From Trichomonas vaginalis G3 (taxonomy: Eukaryota; Parabasalia; Trichomonadida; Trichomonadidae), in contig NC_067208.1 in assembly GCF_026262505.1 (NCBI RefSeq), positions 7,759,962 through 7,823,961 on the forward strand: a stretch of DNA of 64,000 bases, read 5' to 3'. Below, piece by piece: positions 7,899 through 18,950 of this stretch; position 1 is the first letter of the stretch, and every line of letters starts with the position of its first letter. The notes beneath the pieces were generated by a model, which was not told where the DNA came from, did no database searches, and saw nothing but the letters and a program-made list of their open reading frames with translations. The translations under genes and the position numbers were made by a program.

Positions 7899-9134
7899 TT
7901 ACTCAGAAAAATTTTTCTTTGTATATACACCATTCTGAACATCTAAAAGACTTTTGACATTTGCCAAGAATGTTCGTTTAGAAGCTGCCATATAACCACA
8001 TTCTTGACAATATTGTTTATACAAATCATATAAAGACTTTTCATCTAATGACACAAAGTCAGTTTCATCTATGAACAGTTCATATACACTCTTGTTTGCT
8101 TCTAACAATGTTTGTCTCTCTTCGGTATGTGGAATTTGTCTTGGATTGAACTTAGAAATATCTAATGTCATGAAATATGAGAACAAGTGGTTGTAAAAGT
8201 CAGATGTCAAAGTTTCTGCTAAGTCGTCAAAATATTCTGTATCTTGCATATGAGAATCTGACGTTCTGACAACTACATATCTTCTGTCAGAACTTTCTAA
8301 CTTCATCGGAACAGCATTGTTTGAAACCATAATGAAGTTTGCAACATTTTCACAAACTCTTTGGTCTTTATACTTTCTTTCAACAACTCCAACTTTATCT
8401 GTTATAAGACTCTTCAAAGCATCTGAGTTCAAAACTTTTGTTGTATCTATACTTTGAAGTTCATTGCAAACTATAAGTTTCATATTCTCTATTGAGGAGT
8501 TAAACTTGCCACAGATGTTTTCTAAGTTTGTCATATTCGGATTCGAATAGCCCTCTAACAGTTTGCATAAGATATCTGTAAAGAATGTGTTCTTACCTGT
8601 TCCTTGTTTTCCAATTATAATGAGAGCAGTTTCATTTTTAGCACTTGGATGTTGTAAGATGTTTGCAAACCAACATAAGATATACTCATAAACCTTTTCG
8701 TTTCCATTGCATATAATTTCTTTGACATGGTCTAACCAAGCTTCTATAATATTTTCTTTCCATTCTACTTGTTCATATTTATATCCAGTGAAGATAGAAT
8801 AGAAGTTTGGAGAAGGTGTATAAAACTTTATACCTCGAACTGAAAAATCTTCTAACTTTGACAATAAGATATCCCAAGCATCTAACATCTTCATTCCAAC
8901 TTGTACAACTTTTATTTTCTTAAGTTTCTGTCTACATTCTTGTTCAGACACTATTGTTGCTCTTGGTTTGTTAAAGACAACATCCCATTCTTTCATGACA
9001 TAACATTCTGGGGCAGAGTCAACATAAATGACTAAACGTTTCAAATTCTCGACTGCTTTGTTATAGTCTCTAAATGGACACATATTTCTGAATGCTTGGA
9101 AGTCATAAAAATCTGAAACATCTATTCTGTACAT
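7899..9134 (-). CDS. Superfamily 3 helicase (D5/DUF5906-like)
   Basis: A 411-residue replicative helicase. Residues 1-150 form a weakly conserved N-terminal region. The ATPase core follows, with Walker A IIGKQGTGKN, Walker B LIVCNEL, sensor 1 NFIMVSNNAVPM and an arginine finger region SSDRRYVVV, the order typical of SF3 helicases in viruses and plasmids. The C-terminal 90 residues resemble the winged-helix tail of D5-like helicases (YDLYKQYCQECGY). SF3 proteins unwind DNA at viral origins. Classical Polintons are described with a polymerase and no SF3 helicase, so having both is notable. The frame is fully open; the copy in element C begins at 63034. Confidence 0.85.
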   Translation of the reverse strand: MYRIDVSDFYDFQAFRNMCPFRDYNKAVENLKRLVIYVDSAPECYVMKEWDVVFNKPRATIVSEQECRQKLKKIKVVQVGMKMLDAWDILLSKLEDFSVRGIKFYTPSPNFYSIFTGYKYEQVEWKENIIEAWLDHVKEIICNGNEKVYEYILCWFANILQHPSAKNETALIIIGKQGTGKNTFFTDILCKLLEGYSNPNMTNLENICGKFNSSIENMKLIVCNELQSIDTTKVLNSDALKSLITDKVGVVERKYKDQRVCENVANFIMVSNNAVPMKLESSDRRYVVVRTSDSHMQDTEYFDDLAETLTSDFYNHLFSYFMTLDISKFNPRQIPHTEERQTLLEANKSVYELFIDETDFVSLDEKSLYDLYKQYCQECGYMAASKRTFLANVKSLLDVQNGVYTKKNFSE

Positions 9135-9163
9135 TTTTATAAAAATAAAAAAATAATAATTTT

Positions 9164-9960
9164 TTATTCTTGACTTTGTTGTTCCATTTGTTGCATTTGT
9201 TGTTCTTGAGCTATTTGTTGTTGAAGTTGTTCTTGTAATACAATACTTTCACCAGTTGCATCTTCCAATTCGAAACTTTCTGCCGTCATTGACAAATACA
9301 TAGGACATAAAAGTTTTACAGGAACAAAGTTTGCGTCAACTAATGTCAACGTTATACTTGCCAAAGTGTTTGAGTTCACTAAGGTTGAAAATTCTGCATT
9401 CGAATGAACAATAGGCAAACCAGCAGAGAAAGTATTGTTTATACGCATAAGTATCTTTTGGTCATAATAGTTTCTGTCGACATTCGAATAACACTTTTGA
9501 ACCTAAGTTTGAAACAATATATAAGATTGGTGTGCTTAATGTCAATGGAATAGACATTCCTTGTATGACACCCTTTCCTGTTATAGGAAACTGTTGGTAG
9601 TAAAAACCAGAAATAAGTTTGTATTATAGCTCATATCGTTTATAGTAAACTCAGTCGGACATCCAAACATAATGAAACCTGCTCTAGTTGCAGCACATGT
9701 TACACCCGTACTTAAAGTATTAAATAAGTCAACAAAACCTGTTGGTGGTATATCTGAGTAAGTATCTTCAAAGGAGTATTTTTTACCATTCACAACAATA
9801 AAGTCTTCTGGTGTCAAAAGAGCAAAACAGGCTTTAGTCGTCATTGTGTTTAAGGTTAGTTTACAATATCGTCCTTGAGGACTTTGTAAGTTTGTTGTTA
9901 TAGAATTATATGACTCGGGTTTTTAGTCGTAATAGTATAAACCATTATGTCTTCTGCCAT
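9164..9960 (-). pseudogene. Putative minor capsid (penton-like) gene of A, fossil
   Basis: Copy of the intact 265-residue gene at 62206-63003 in element C, inverted here. It lies directly downstream of the 9965-10542 gene and upstream of the helicase, the same order as in C. It looks broken. Function is inferred from the beta-rich C copy and from its place in the capsid gene block; see that entry. Confidence 0.55.
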
Positions 9961-9964
9961 TTAC

Positions 9965-10542
9965 TTAGCAAATAAATTTTAATGAAATGTTGTGGTCGTC
10001 AAATATTTTTATAACGTCTGGGAAACTATATTTTAAGTTCAACATTTCACCTCCTTTCATAACGTATATCTTGTCAATGACATTATATGAAACACCACAG
10101 CAACTAATGTCGGGTTCTATTTCTTGATGTTTATATCGTCTGCCTTTGTCAAAAGTTTCAATAGTTCTTTCAAAACTTCATGAGGTGCAATGACATATGA
10201 GTTCACTTTTACAGGGTTGTGTTCGACCAAGTTTAACATTATACTTAAAGCTTGACAAATCTTCTCCTGAGTTTGAAGTTTGTCTTTCAGTTGTTGGTAG
10301 TCGTTTCGAATATCTGCAACAGAACTTAAGTCTCTGTTAACTTCAGGATATGTTGGTTCTTTTACAGGAACAATTGTTATACCATCTTCGTCTTTGTATG
10401 GTTTCCCCACTTCAACATCTCTGTCTTTGACATTGACAATAACACTTTGACTGTTTGTTTGAGTTGGTGAATTTAACTTCACATCTGCCACCGCCATTAA
10501 ACCTTTTGAAACACTTACGCTTCTATTTTTCGGAAATGACAT
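9965..10542 (-). pseudogene. Element A copy of the 192-residue capsid-block protein, fossil
   Basis: Inverted counterpart of the gene at 61623-62201 in element C. It starts 18 bases from the divergent gene at 10561, the same unusually compact arrangement as in C. Part of the frame is open and near-identical to C, but the gene looks broken. No function is recognised. Confidence 0.55.
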
Positions 10543-10560
10543 TTTACTTAGAATAAAAAG

Positions 10561-10979
10561 ATGGACGTATTCGGATATCTTATTGAATTGAAGCAGAACA
10601 AAGTTTATACTCACAAACAATACAAATACATTGACAGAATAGTTCTTTACACAAACAATGGAAAATGTTATAGAATAGCAGTCTTTGCTGAACCTAAATA
10701 TTTTCATAAAGCAAAGAAAGTTGGTATAACTGAAATGGTGAAAGTTCTTGAAGCAGACAAAAATATAACTTCAAACTTACAGATATTACTAAAGGAAAGT
10801 TTATAATACAATATTATGTCAAAACTGGCGTACTGTCAATATTTGACGGAGAGAAGTCAGTTCAAGAACAACTTACTGACCTGCTGCCAAAATCTGCTCG
10901 ATGGAAGCTGTCGTTATGCCAATCTGAGGAGCCCCAGCAGGTTTCATCGAACGAATCTTCAAAAGAGCATCTTCCGTGA
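10561..10979 (+). pseudogene. Element A copy of the MCP-antisense gene, fossil
   Basis: Counterpart of the 139-residue gene at 61185-61604 in C. Its 3' end overlaps the end of the MCP gene on the opposite strand, as in C. It looks broken. The N-terminal 70 residues closely match the C copy. Confidence 0.55.
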
Positions 10980-12478
10980 AAGTGCTATTGGTTTTGTAAA
11001 CTTCTTTGCTTTCAATTCATCTGGACCGTCTCTGTCACCAGTATATTGTATTTGAACTGTACCAACAGTTGAAATACCACCCATAAAGTCTTCTGAGTCA
11101 GCAAATGGAATGCCAAGCCAAAAGTTTGAACGGTCTCCATTTGTATATTGAGTTTTTGACCTCCTGTATGAGTCCATACTTTCACATATGGCATAATAGA
11201 ACTTTGCATTTCAGGGTTAATGGTTGTTGTGAAGTTGTTGTTAAAGTTCATAGCATCTAATGTCAAGTTGTATGACCTCATATCCTCAACTGTAGAATAT
11301 TCTTCTCTTGGATAATATTTGCCATCTATGTTTATATGATATTTAATACCAGGGTTGTAGAAACAAGAATAGTCATTTATAGTTCGTCTGAACAGTACAA
11401 ACATAGTATCTGCATGTTTCATTGCAGTTGTTAAAGCAATATCTGTTCTTGCACCTGCGGCTCCTGGATTTTGGTTTCCAACTTCACCTGCAAAGTCTTT
11501 GACATATATTTGGTGTATAGGGAACATAAGTGGAACTGCAATATATTTGGCAGCTAAAGCATTTGAAATATCTGGGTCCAACATATAGACTGCAAGTCTG
11601 CTTTCTATTCTCTTGCATTCAAACTGTTCGCATGTGAACTTAACTGGGTCCCAAGCATCTCCAGCAGCATTGAAATAATAGTTTACTTCAGTGTTGAGGT
11701 TTGAGAAACCAAAGTCTAAGTCAACTTTGTCTTTGCAAAAGTCACAGAACTTGGCTCCACCAGTTCCAGCTACAGTAATGCTGAATGGGTCTTGTGTTGG
11801 TGCAATGACTAAGTTATTTTTGCTTGGAGTAAGTTCGATAGAAATTTTTCCTGCCCAGTTTGGCAAGTATCTTAAAAACCTGAAGATGAGGAAAGATGAC
11901 AAAGGAACTCTAAGTTTCAGTTTTACTTTGGTTACTGCTGCTGCAGTTTGTCCAGAAAGGTTAACATAAACTCCTGGAACGTTAGGGTCAAGTCTTCTTA
12001 TTTTCTCAATATTTGCATACTGGTCTGTTTGTTTCTCTAGCTTGTGGTTGTACTGAGTTTCTCAAAGCGAACCATTCATAGTTTGCCCATGTTACTGTTT
12101 GAACTAAGTCAGAGTTAGAATATATCTTATATCCCATGAAAACTTCTGGAGCATTTGGTATCCGACATAGAAAATTCCATTGCAACCTTTCTTGTCAGAC
12201 AACTTGGCAGAAGGTTTTATTTCAATGTCTTGTTCCACGTATAAGAATGAGTTGTCAATAGAAATAATATGAAACCTGTCGCAAGCAATATCTACTGTTG
12301 TTGAAGAACCTTCTCCAAACTCACCTACGTTTCCATAAGAAACAGCAGTTGTATATTCGTAAGTTCCAGGAACTATTTCTGACCTTCTAATGGCATTGTC
12401 GCATTCGTTATACCATTCGGAAACATTTCCGTTCATGGCATCCAAAACTGTTGGTGTTATATTCTGAGCGGCGTACAT
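10872..12478 (-). pseudogene. Major capsid protein gene of element A, fossil
   Basis: Inverted copy of the intact MCP at 59681-61291 in element C, with the same neighbours in the same order. Long stretches read nearly identically to C, including the jelly-roll segment with FRFLRYLPNWAGKISIEL. The gene looks broken, with few breaks. The closeness to C suggests a recent loss. Function and family are described under the C copy. Confidence 0.75.
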
Positions 12479-12510
12479 TTCATATGGGTAAAAATATAGA
12501 ATAGTTGAAT

Positions 12511-15500
12511 TTATGTGTCATAATAGAACCCACTCGTACCAAGCTTTACTTTCTTCCTGACTGAGTTTTTAACTCTTCTTTTTCCTTCATTGCCACTACT
12601 TTCACTAGATGAAGTTACTTCTTCACTACTTTCACTTTGTTCTACTCTTCTTCTTTGGTGTCGCTTTTGGTAACTTGCCCTCTGCTTCAAGTTGTTGCAT
12701 CTTTGCCTCATGTTCACCTAGTATGTTGTAAATTTCCCATGTCCTTTTTGCCTTTGGGCTCTGGTCGCCCATCTCAGGTAACCTATATCCTAGAAAGATT
12801 TTGTCATAGTTTGTATTTGAGTCTTCGCTTATTGTTTGCTTGACTCTTTCCTGAGTTTCCGGTTTCAAGCTCTTCAAACAGAGCTTGTCCATATGGAATA
12901 AGCTCGTTTCCAAATATATGTTTTTGTAGCCATTCTGGTTTTCTTTCCATGTTACCAATAATATCTTTTGTGAATGGGAAAGCTTTTACCCAACGTTTCA
13001 GTCTTGCGTCATTTATTTCTGTAGTTGGTTTTATTTTGTCAAGGAACATGTTTTTCATACTAACATTTCATTTGGTACTGTCCATTTGAGTTTTCTTAAA
13101 TATTCATCCATTCTCGGTTCATTGTCTGCAAAGTAAGTTTTTATGACATTTGCAAACTTTCGTTTGCAAGGTCATGTACAATAGGTTCTCTTCCTTCGCT
13201 CTCCCTAACTTTCTTTCTAAACTCTTCACCAAATATACCATCTCTATGGTTTCTGTGTAGTTCTTTGAGATAAATGTTCTAGAACGTCAGGTGTTATATT
13301 TCCATCAGCCATGTTCATTTCATACTGGTCCAAAATATCTGCATCTTTCATATCTTTCAATGGCATTAAAGCCGCGCTGAAAATACCAGCTATATCTGGT
13401 TCATCATTCACTTCCATTGCGTCTACAACTTCTTGGAATTGGGGTTGTAAGTTTATGAACCACCTATCCGGATTAGCTTTATGACCCCATCTCATTGTAG
13501 TTCCATAGTCTGCAGAAACAAAAGTAGGTTTGTTTCCATATTGGTTAGGTTCTGAATGAACTTTAAACAATGTTTCATTTCTATATGTTTTGTTGAAATT
13601 TAACCTTTTATTTTCACCGAGTTCAGCCAAAGATTGAACGTTATATGGTCGTAAGTAAAAAGGATTATTGTATTTGCGTACATTTTCTTTCAGTACTTCC
13701 ATTCTATGCTGAATATTTTCATCTGATGTTGGAGTCTTTTGTATGTCGGCGAACATTTTTCGATATTCTTCTACTATGTCAGCCGAATTTTTCTTAGACT
13801 CTTGGAAAGATTCCATATTCTCCGCATACACTTGTTGAGGGTCAAGATTTTTCGGCTGTTCCAAATCTTCATCTAGTTCTGTGAAGTTAGTTTCCAAAGG
13901 AGGGACTTGTTCGTTTCCTTCAGGCTCTTCTAGTTGTTGTTGCTGAACTATTTCTTCCATGTCTGGTTGTATCTGAACTTCTTCCTGTGGAGTTTCTTGT
14001 ACCTCATCTGCTGGCATTTCATATATTCCGAGACCGTTTTTAACAAGTTCCCTATCTAAGTCATCCGGACTCATAAACCTTTCTTCTTTCGTTCCGTCTC
14101 TATTTTTTACGCGTTTCATGAAGAGAGTTGAATTATCATTTAGCTCTGACACCAAATATCTCGGAGTAAATTCATTCATGTCATTTGGATGATATGCTAT
14201 TAAATCATATCCCATAGCGAGCTTGTATTTTCCAGGTTTGAGATTATATCCGATTTGATGCTCAACCATAAAGCTAAATAGGTTCGGGTCAGTATTTCCT
14301 TCCTTGAACTTTCTAATAGCTTCTTTATATCTGTCACTAAAGTCAAGAGTATCTGGGTAACCATAATCTTCCTTAAGCATTTTTAAGAATTCTTGGTTTC
14401 CTTTTTCTCTACTTCTTTTATGTCCTTGCTCTGTTTGTGGTTGTTGTTGTGCAGGGTTTTGAACTGTTGGTTGTTGTGCAGGGTTTTGAACTGTTGGTTG
14501 CTGTGCTGGTTGTGGAGGTGGTTGTTGTGCTGGTTTTGGTTGTGGTGCAGGGTTTTGAACTGTTGGTTTTGGTTGTTGTTGTTGTGCTGGATTTTGAACT
14601 GTTGGTTTTGGTTGTTGTTGTGGTGCTGGATTTTGAATTGTTGGTTGTTGTGTTGGTTTTGGTGCATGCCTGTGTCTGTGTCCATGTGACGATGTAAATG
14701 TTTTAGGTAGTCCTGGTGCAGGTGCTTCTCTTGGAGGGTTTGGTGGTATATAAGTTCCACCAGCTGGCACATATGTTCCATCTGCAGCATAATGTCCTAC
14801 CTGACTTTTCGTTCTTAAGAAAGCATTTACTAGGTCTGTTTTGGTCTGTTGTAACTCTTTTTCTTGACTTTCCACAACAGTTGCTCTAACGGCGTCATAG
14901 GCACTTTGAACTGCCTGTCTCGTTGCTGCATCTGTTATTTTCGTCATATTTTGTGCTACTTCTCTTAACTCTTTGTCGAAACCTTCAGACTTCAGTTTCT
15001 TTCCAGATGAGAAGTCGTTCACTAGTTTCACCTTACTATGAAGAGCTTCGAAGGCATTCTTAAAGTCAGCATTCATTAAAGCTTCATTTGAACTGTCTTC
15101 ATCCGCTTGTATTTTTGTCCTTATTGACCCTATAAGTTGGGCTGCTTTAGCGTTGGCTTGGGCATCTAACCAGTCATTATTAGCTTTTATAATATCTGCG
15201 CTTTTCATTGCCTTTTGCATGGCTGCGTCGTTATTTTTACTTTCTTGTGCTAAGTTTTCATACTGTACGGTTTGGTTTTGCAACTGTAAAAGTTTTTCTG
15301 CCTTTACATTTGCTTCAACTTCTTTTTTTATATTCATCGCTATCCATATATGTCTTCATGGCTTTTTGTTTTATCTCTTCATCTTTCAGTACTTTATATT
15401 GAGTAGTATGGTTTTTCAAATTTATAACATCTTGTTCCATTTTTGCTACTTCTGCTGCTTTTTCTGACACTTTTTTCGCATATTCCTCTGTACTTAGTTC

Positions 15501-15922
15501 TTTCAGTTGTTCTTCTTTCTTCTTTTTCTCTACGTTTAACTCATTGAGTTTCTTTGTGTGTCTGTCATATTCTAGTTTCTTTTCGTTTTCACTTATTTTT
15601 TCTGTATGTCTATGTTTGACTTTTTGACATCTGTTATTTGATTTTTGAGTGAACTCAAATTCATTTGACTTTGAGGGTTATAAGCTGTTCCGTCTGCAGC
15701 TCCACCATAGCCTGCCATTTTCGCTAAAAGTGCCGCTCTTAAACCTCCACTCTGTGCACCAATAACTCGGTTTAAAAGCATAGGGTTGCTTGACATTTGT
15801 TGCAACATAGTGGGGTCATTCATCATTTGTTGTTGCAACTGTTGTTGTGGTGTCAGTTTTACTATTGGATGTTTCAATGCTCCCTTCCTCTTACGTATAT
15901 TCTTACGTAGCTTACGTGGCAT
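12511..15922 (-). pseudogene. Large structural protein gene of element A, fossil
   Basis: Inverted copy of the intact 1130-residue gene at 56256-59648 in C. It starts with the same basic peptide (MPRKLRKNIRKRKG) and contains the same Pro/Gln repeat block (about 14430-14680), here with more repeat units than in C. The gene looks broken in several places, though one open stretch covers about 700 residues. Confidence 0.75.
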
Positions 15923-16257
15923 TTTAAGTGAAGTTAAAAACGGTTTTTGACAGATGTTTATATGACACTTTTTGTTCAGCACAAAAAACTACTCGGTCAA
16001 AGTGTTGTCAGTTTTGTAAAATAACCGTCCTATCTCATTCTATAAGGGGAAAAGGCTTCTCAAAGTATACTTCCTTGGAACGCCTGTAACTTTTCCTGTA
16101 GCGACGATAGACCCTTACTTGTCCGGACAAAGTTATACTATTTTGAGTGCTCTACAAAAAAGTCAACGGCGACGACTCTCAAAAACCGTTGTGTAAAAAG
16201 TTTTACCGTTGGACAAAAAAGTATATATAGAAAACAAAAAACGTTTATAGTTCATTC

Positions 16258-16354
16258 AATATTTGAGATGGAACGGTTTGCCAACGGTAACTATTAAATA
16301 AAATAAAAAAATAGAGGGGGTTACCGTTGACAAAAACCGTTTATTTCAAATATT
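16258..16354. promoter_or_regulatory. Conserved long hairpin with AACGGT sites (element A)
   Basis: Two arms of about 34 bases, each carrying AACGGT/ACCGTT and an AAATATT end, flank an AT-rich loop. It lies between the divergent terminal gene (16394) and the large structural gene (15922). Element C has a matching hairpin at 55822-55918. Further ACCGTT copies and a TATATATA run lie at 16180-16235. This is a likely control region or origin by position and conservation. Confidence 0.65.
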
Positions 16355-16393
16355 TAAATATCTGTCTTTTTTTGGTCAGTTCATTTTTATCTA

Positions 16394-16875
16394 ATGGAAG
16401 CCAACGCTGTTAACCACAATTCAAACATTAACAATTCTCAACCGCTAACCAAAGCCAAAGCCCCACAACCTCCAAGAACCGGCACAGCGGTTAGAATAAC
16501 CACCAAAAAGTCTAACAGCGAATTAAGAGAAATTCTTCAACAAATTTGCTCTAAATATCTCAAAGACGCCGAAGAAAACACACAACCAGACGCTACATAC
16601 AATACTCAGTTCTGTGAAGTTCTGAACAAAGCAATTACTAGTTCAATTGAACTTACTAAGACAATTCCAAGTCCAATTGAGCTTAGCGATGTCTTAGTTC
16701 AGTATTTTCCAACATTTACTAAGCTTATAATGTTGAGAACTTTATACCAAGTTCGTCAAAATCTTCCTCGTTACATCCAACGGTCATTCGACAAGAGAAT
16801 TGCCGAATTTCAAGTCTTTAGTTACGGATATGACGAAGATGAATACGTTGACGAGTTCGGAGACAACTGTACAAA
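16394..16875 (+). pseudogene. Terminal gene of element A, cut by the junction
   Basis: First half of the element terminal gene, matching the intact 299-residue copy at 54884-55783 in C. The match ends at TACAAAA (16870-16876), where element sequence gives way to duplicated flank DNA. The N-terminal segment is Asn/Ala/Pro-rich, followed by a helical domain of about 110 residues. The start follows a TTTTTATC box by two bases. Function unknown. Confidence 0.7.
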
Positions 16876-18246
16876 AGTTAGCTACATCTTTTGATTAATT
16901 CTGATCTCGAATTTTATCAAAGAATCATATGAAATGCTTGCATTATTGCAAGTCAAACGCATAAGATCAACGTTCCAAGTTTATTTACCTCAAAAAATGA
17001 CAAAACAGAGAAAATCACAGCACATTTCATTTTCAAAAGAAAATAATGTAACATAAGGCTTAACAGATCAAAAAATCAATGAGAAAGATGAGTTTAAATG
17101 ATCAAAATCGTAAACATTCCTTTTGAGCTTATACGAAAATGAAACTGAAAGAATAATTTAGATATGCCATCATAATGAAGGCATACCATTGCTATTTTGT
17201 GATCTTATCCTACATAAAATCCGAATGGATCGTCTGAAAGAGATATCAATTTCGGATCATTATGACATCAATTTTCATTCAATTTTCAATTTGCAATCCG
17301 AAATTTTACATTTTTTATCAGTCAAATACATGCAACCAATTATTATTAAAACCGAAAATATTTTGAATAAATGATATCACTTCTCTCCAAATATGGACTC
17401 CATACTGTTTGTTGGGCATTGCGTATTGTTTTATCATTTATTAATCTGAATTGAACCATGTAAATGGTGTATTATCTACGTTGATGGTTGATGCATTCGT
17501 TGCAGAGAAATAATTATATAGTTATGCAAATTTTGAATTTCTGAGGTTAATTTGCATAACTTTAGGATGAGGATCAAGTCTTTCAAAAGGCGGACATTTT
17601 TGAGAGGACTCGTTTTATTCTTATATACGAAAAAAGGAGATTTGACAGAACGTCAAATCTCCTCAAAAAGTGACAGTTTACATGGCAAACAATACGAGCA
17701 ATTTTTAGCCATTTTGGCTGAGAACTAGGGTCTGCGAGGTACATAGATAGAATCAGTACCTCGCAGACTCTAGTTCTCTATATGGCGCCGAGAAATTTTG
17801 GTGAAATGTCGTCGCATTTCACCAAATTTTCTCGACGCCATAGGATGAATTGGAGGGTGTGAGATACTATTACATATAATAGTACTCACACCCTCCAAAA
17901 CCTCGAAAATCTCAAAATTTCCTGCAATTATCATCAACTTTGCATAGCACAATCGGCCAAAAAATCATTCAATTGTCCTTCTTCTCAATATTTCTTAACT
18001 CTTTCGATTTCTTTCAAAATATCTTTCAATAATCTTTCAATGATAAATATTATACAAAAACGATTAGTATGAAACTTTTTTGCATTTTAAAAATATTTTA
18101 TATTTCTGTTTTTATTTCAATTTTTATATTTTTATTTTCCTTTTTTTAGATGAAACTTATTTGTTTACCAATATTCCTTATTTTATAAAATTTTTCAATT
18201 GAATACTACAATAATTTTATCTCTCCTTTATTAAATTTTCGATTTT
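16876..18246. repeat. Left copy of duplicated flank DNA (inverted to 35814-37185)
   Basis: About 1.37 kb of AT-rich DNA outside element B that is the mirror image of 35814-37185 at the other side of B. I see no convincing gene. It contains a cluster of five hairpins (17520-17897) and long T- and A-rich stretches. Its left edge is fused to element A within the A terminal gene. Confidence 0.9.
17520..17897. repeat. Cluster of five hairpins (left copy)
   Basis: Five successive stem-loops: 17520-17561 (13-bp arms), 17635-17663 (12-bp arms), 17720-17778 (23-base arms, near-perfect), 17781-17842 (about 28-base arms with a few mismatches) and 17851-17897 (about 21-base arms). The arms are unrelated in sequence. 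The same cluster recurs at 36163-36541. Confidence 0.85.
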
Positions 18247-18258
18247 AGGTCAGTAAGT

Positions 18259-18290
18259 GGGGCTTCCAGGCGCGTTGCGCCCTCTAGCCC
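18259..18290. repeat. GC-rich terminal stem-loop (left end of B)
   Basis: Twelve bases inside the element end lies a nested stem: GGGGCT paired with AGCCC, and inside it GGCGC-GTT-GCGCC. It is strikingly GC-rich in AT-rich DNA. The same structure is at 35768-35800 and at the end of C (54810-54842). Confidence 0.75.
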
Positions 18291-18331
18291 GAAGATGTTT
18301 AGTATAAATGAAGTTTTTATTCGGAAAATTG

Positions 18332-18826
18332 TTAGTCTTCTGGTGTGAATTCGGAGGACTCTTCTTGGATAGAGTCTTGTATTTCCTCCTCCTCTTCTTC
18401 CTCCTCCATTGCTTCTGGGAAGAAGCCTTCTTCTGGGTCGAAAACATTATATAATGTGTAATTGAATGACACATTATATCTTTCTTTGAGTTCGCTCCTG
18501 ACAAAGAACTTAGTTCCAGGAATACAGAAGACTTCTGTGCGTTGGAAAAGCTGATGTCCTGGAACGAATTTGGCAATTAGAGACTTCTTTTTTCCGAATT
18601 GTTCAGGAGTTTTCATGACGACAGTAACAACATCTCCATCTGCGAGGTCTTGTTGTTGTTCGGAAAGGTAAAGAGCAATGATATGAATGGTTGCTGCGTT
18701 GAATTCGAGAAAGTCGAATTCAAATTGTGTTGTCGTATAACATTCAAACCATTTTGTAGTTAGTATACAAGTCTTGGGTATGGTGGCACTGCGTTCCACC
18801 TTACCCAGTACTTGTGAATTTGACAC
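18332..18826 (-). pseudogene. C-terminal half of the element terminal gene (left copy, B)
   Basis: The last 140 codons match the C-terminal half of the 299-residue terminal protein of element C, including the acidic Glu-run tail (EEEEEEEEIQDS). The first part, before TKWFE, is unrelated to the C protein. So B carries a chimeric end, sharing only its outer 0.5 kb with C. It is treated as a fossil of the full gene. The second copy is at 35232. Confidence 0.65.
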
Positions 18827-18950
18827 TTTACAAAACCGTTAACATATATTTTACAACATGAACGCAAAAACTAACTTAACCTTAAATATTTACAAAGCCG
18901 CCAACAATTTCACCTCACTATCGTTCTCACTAACAACTTCACTAATGTTC

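Larger units (their letters stand above)
1..16875 (-). mobile_element. Maverick/Polinton-family element A, partial and degraded
   Basis: A virus-like element that enters the window from the left and stops abruptly at a junction with other DNA near 16875. From right to left it carries a terminal gene, a large structural gene, an MCP, a putative minor capsid gene, an SF3 helicase, a packaging ATPase, a block of small genes, an HNH protein and a family B polymerase. Bases 7899-16875 are a near-identical inverted copy of element C (54797-64000). I see roughly ten breaks in total, spread over several genes, while others remain open. The close match to C suggests it is young. No integrase or left terminal repeat is visible here. 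The call rests on the polymerase, ATPase and capsid set known from Polintons. Confidence 0.85.

Noticed and set aside
14393-14697. Plus-strand Leu/Trp/Cys- and Val-rich frames
   Set aside because: They are antisense readings of the Pro/Gln repeat block of the large structural gene.
17189-17374. A 61-codon frame in the duplicated flank (also at 36687-36872)
   Set aside because: AT-rich, no recognisable domain and no start-site motif; it is present twice only because the flank is duplicated.
16876-18246. Treating the flank as part of element B's terminal repeat
   Set aside because: The shared end of B and C begins at AGGTCAG (18247; 54797), so the flank lies outside the element even though it is mirrored.
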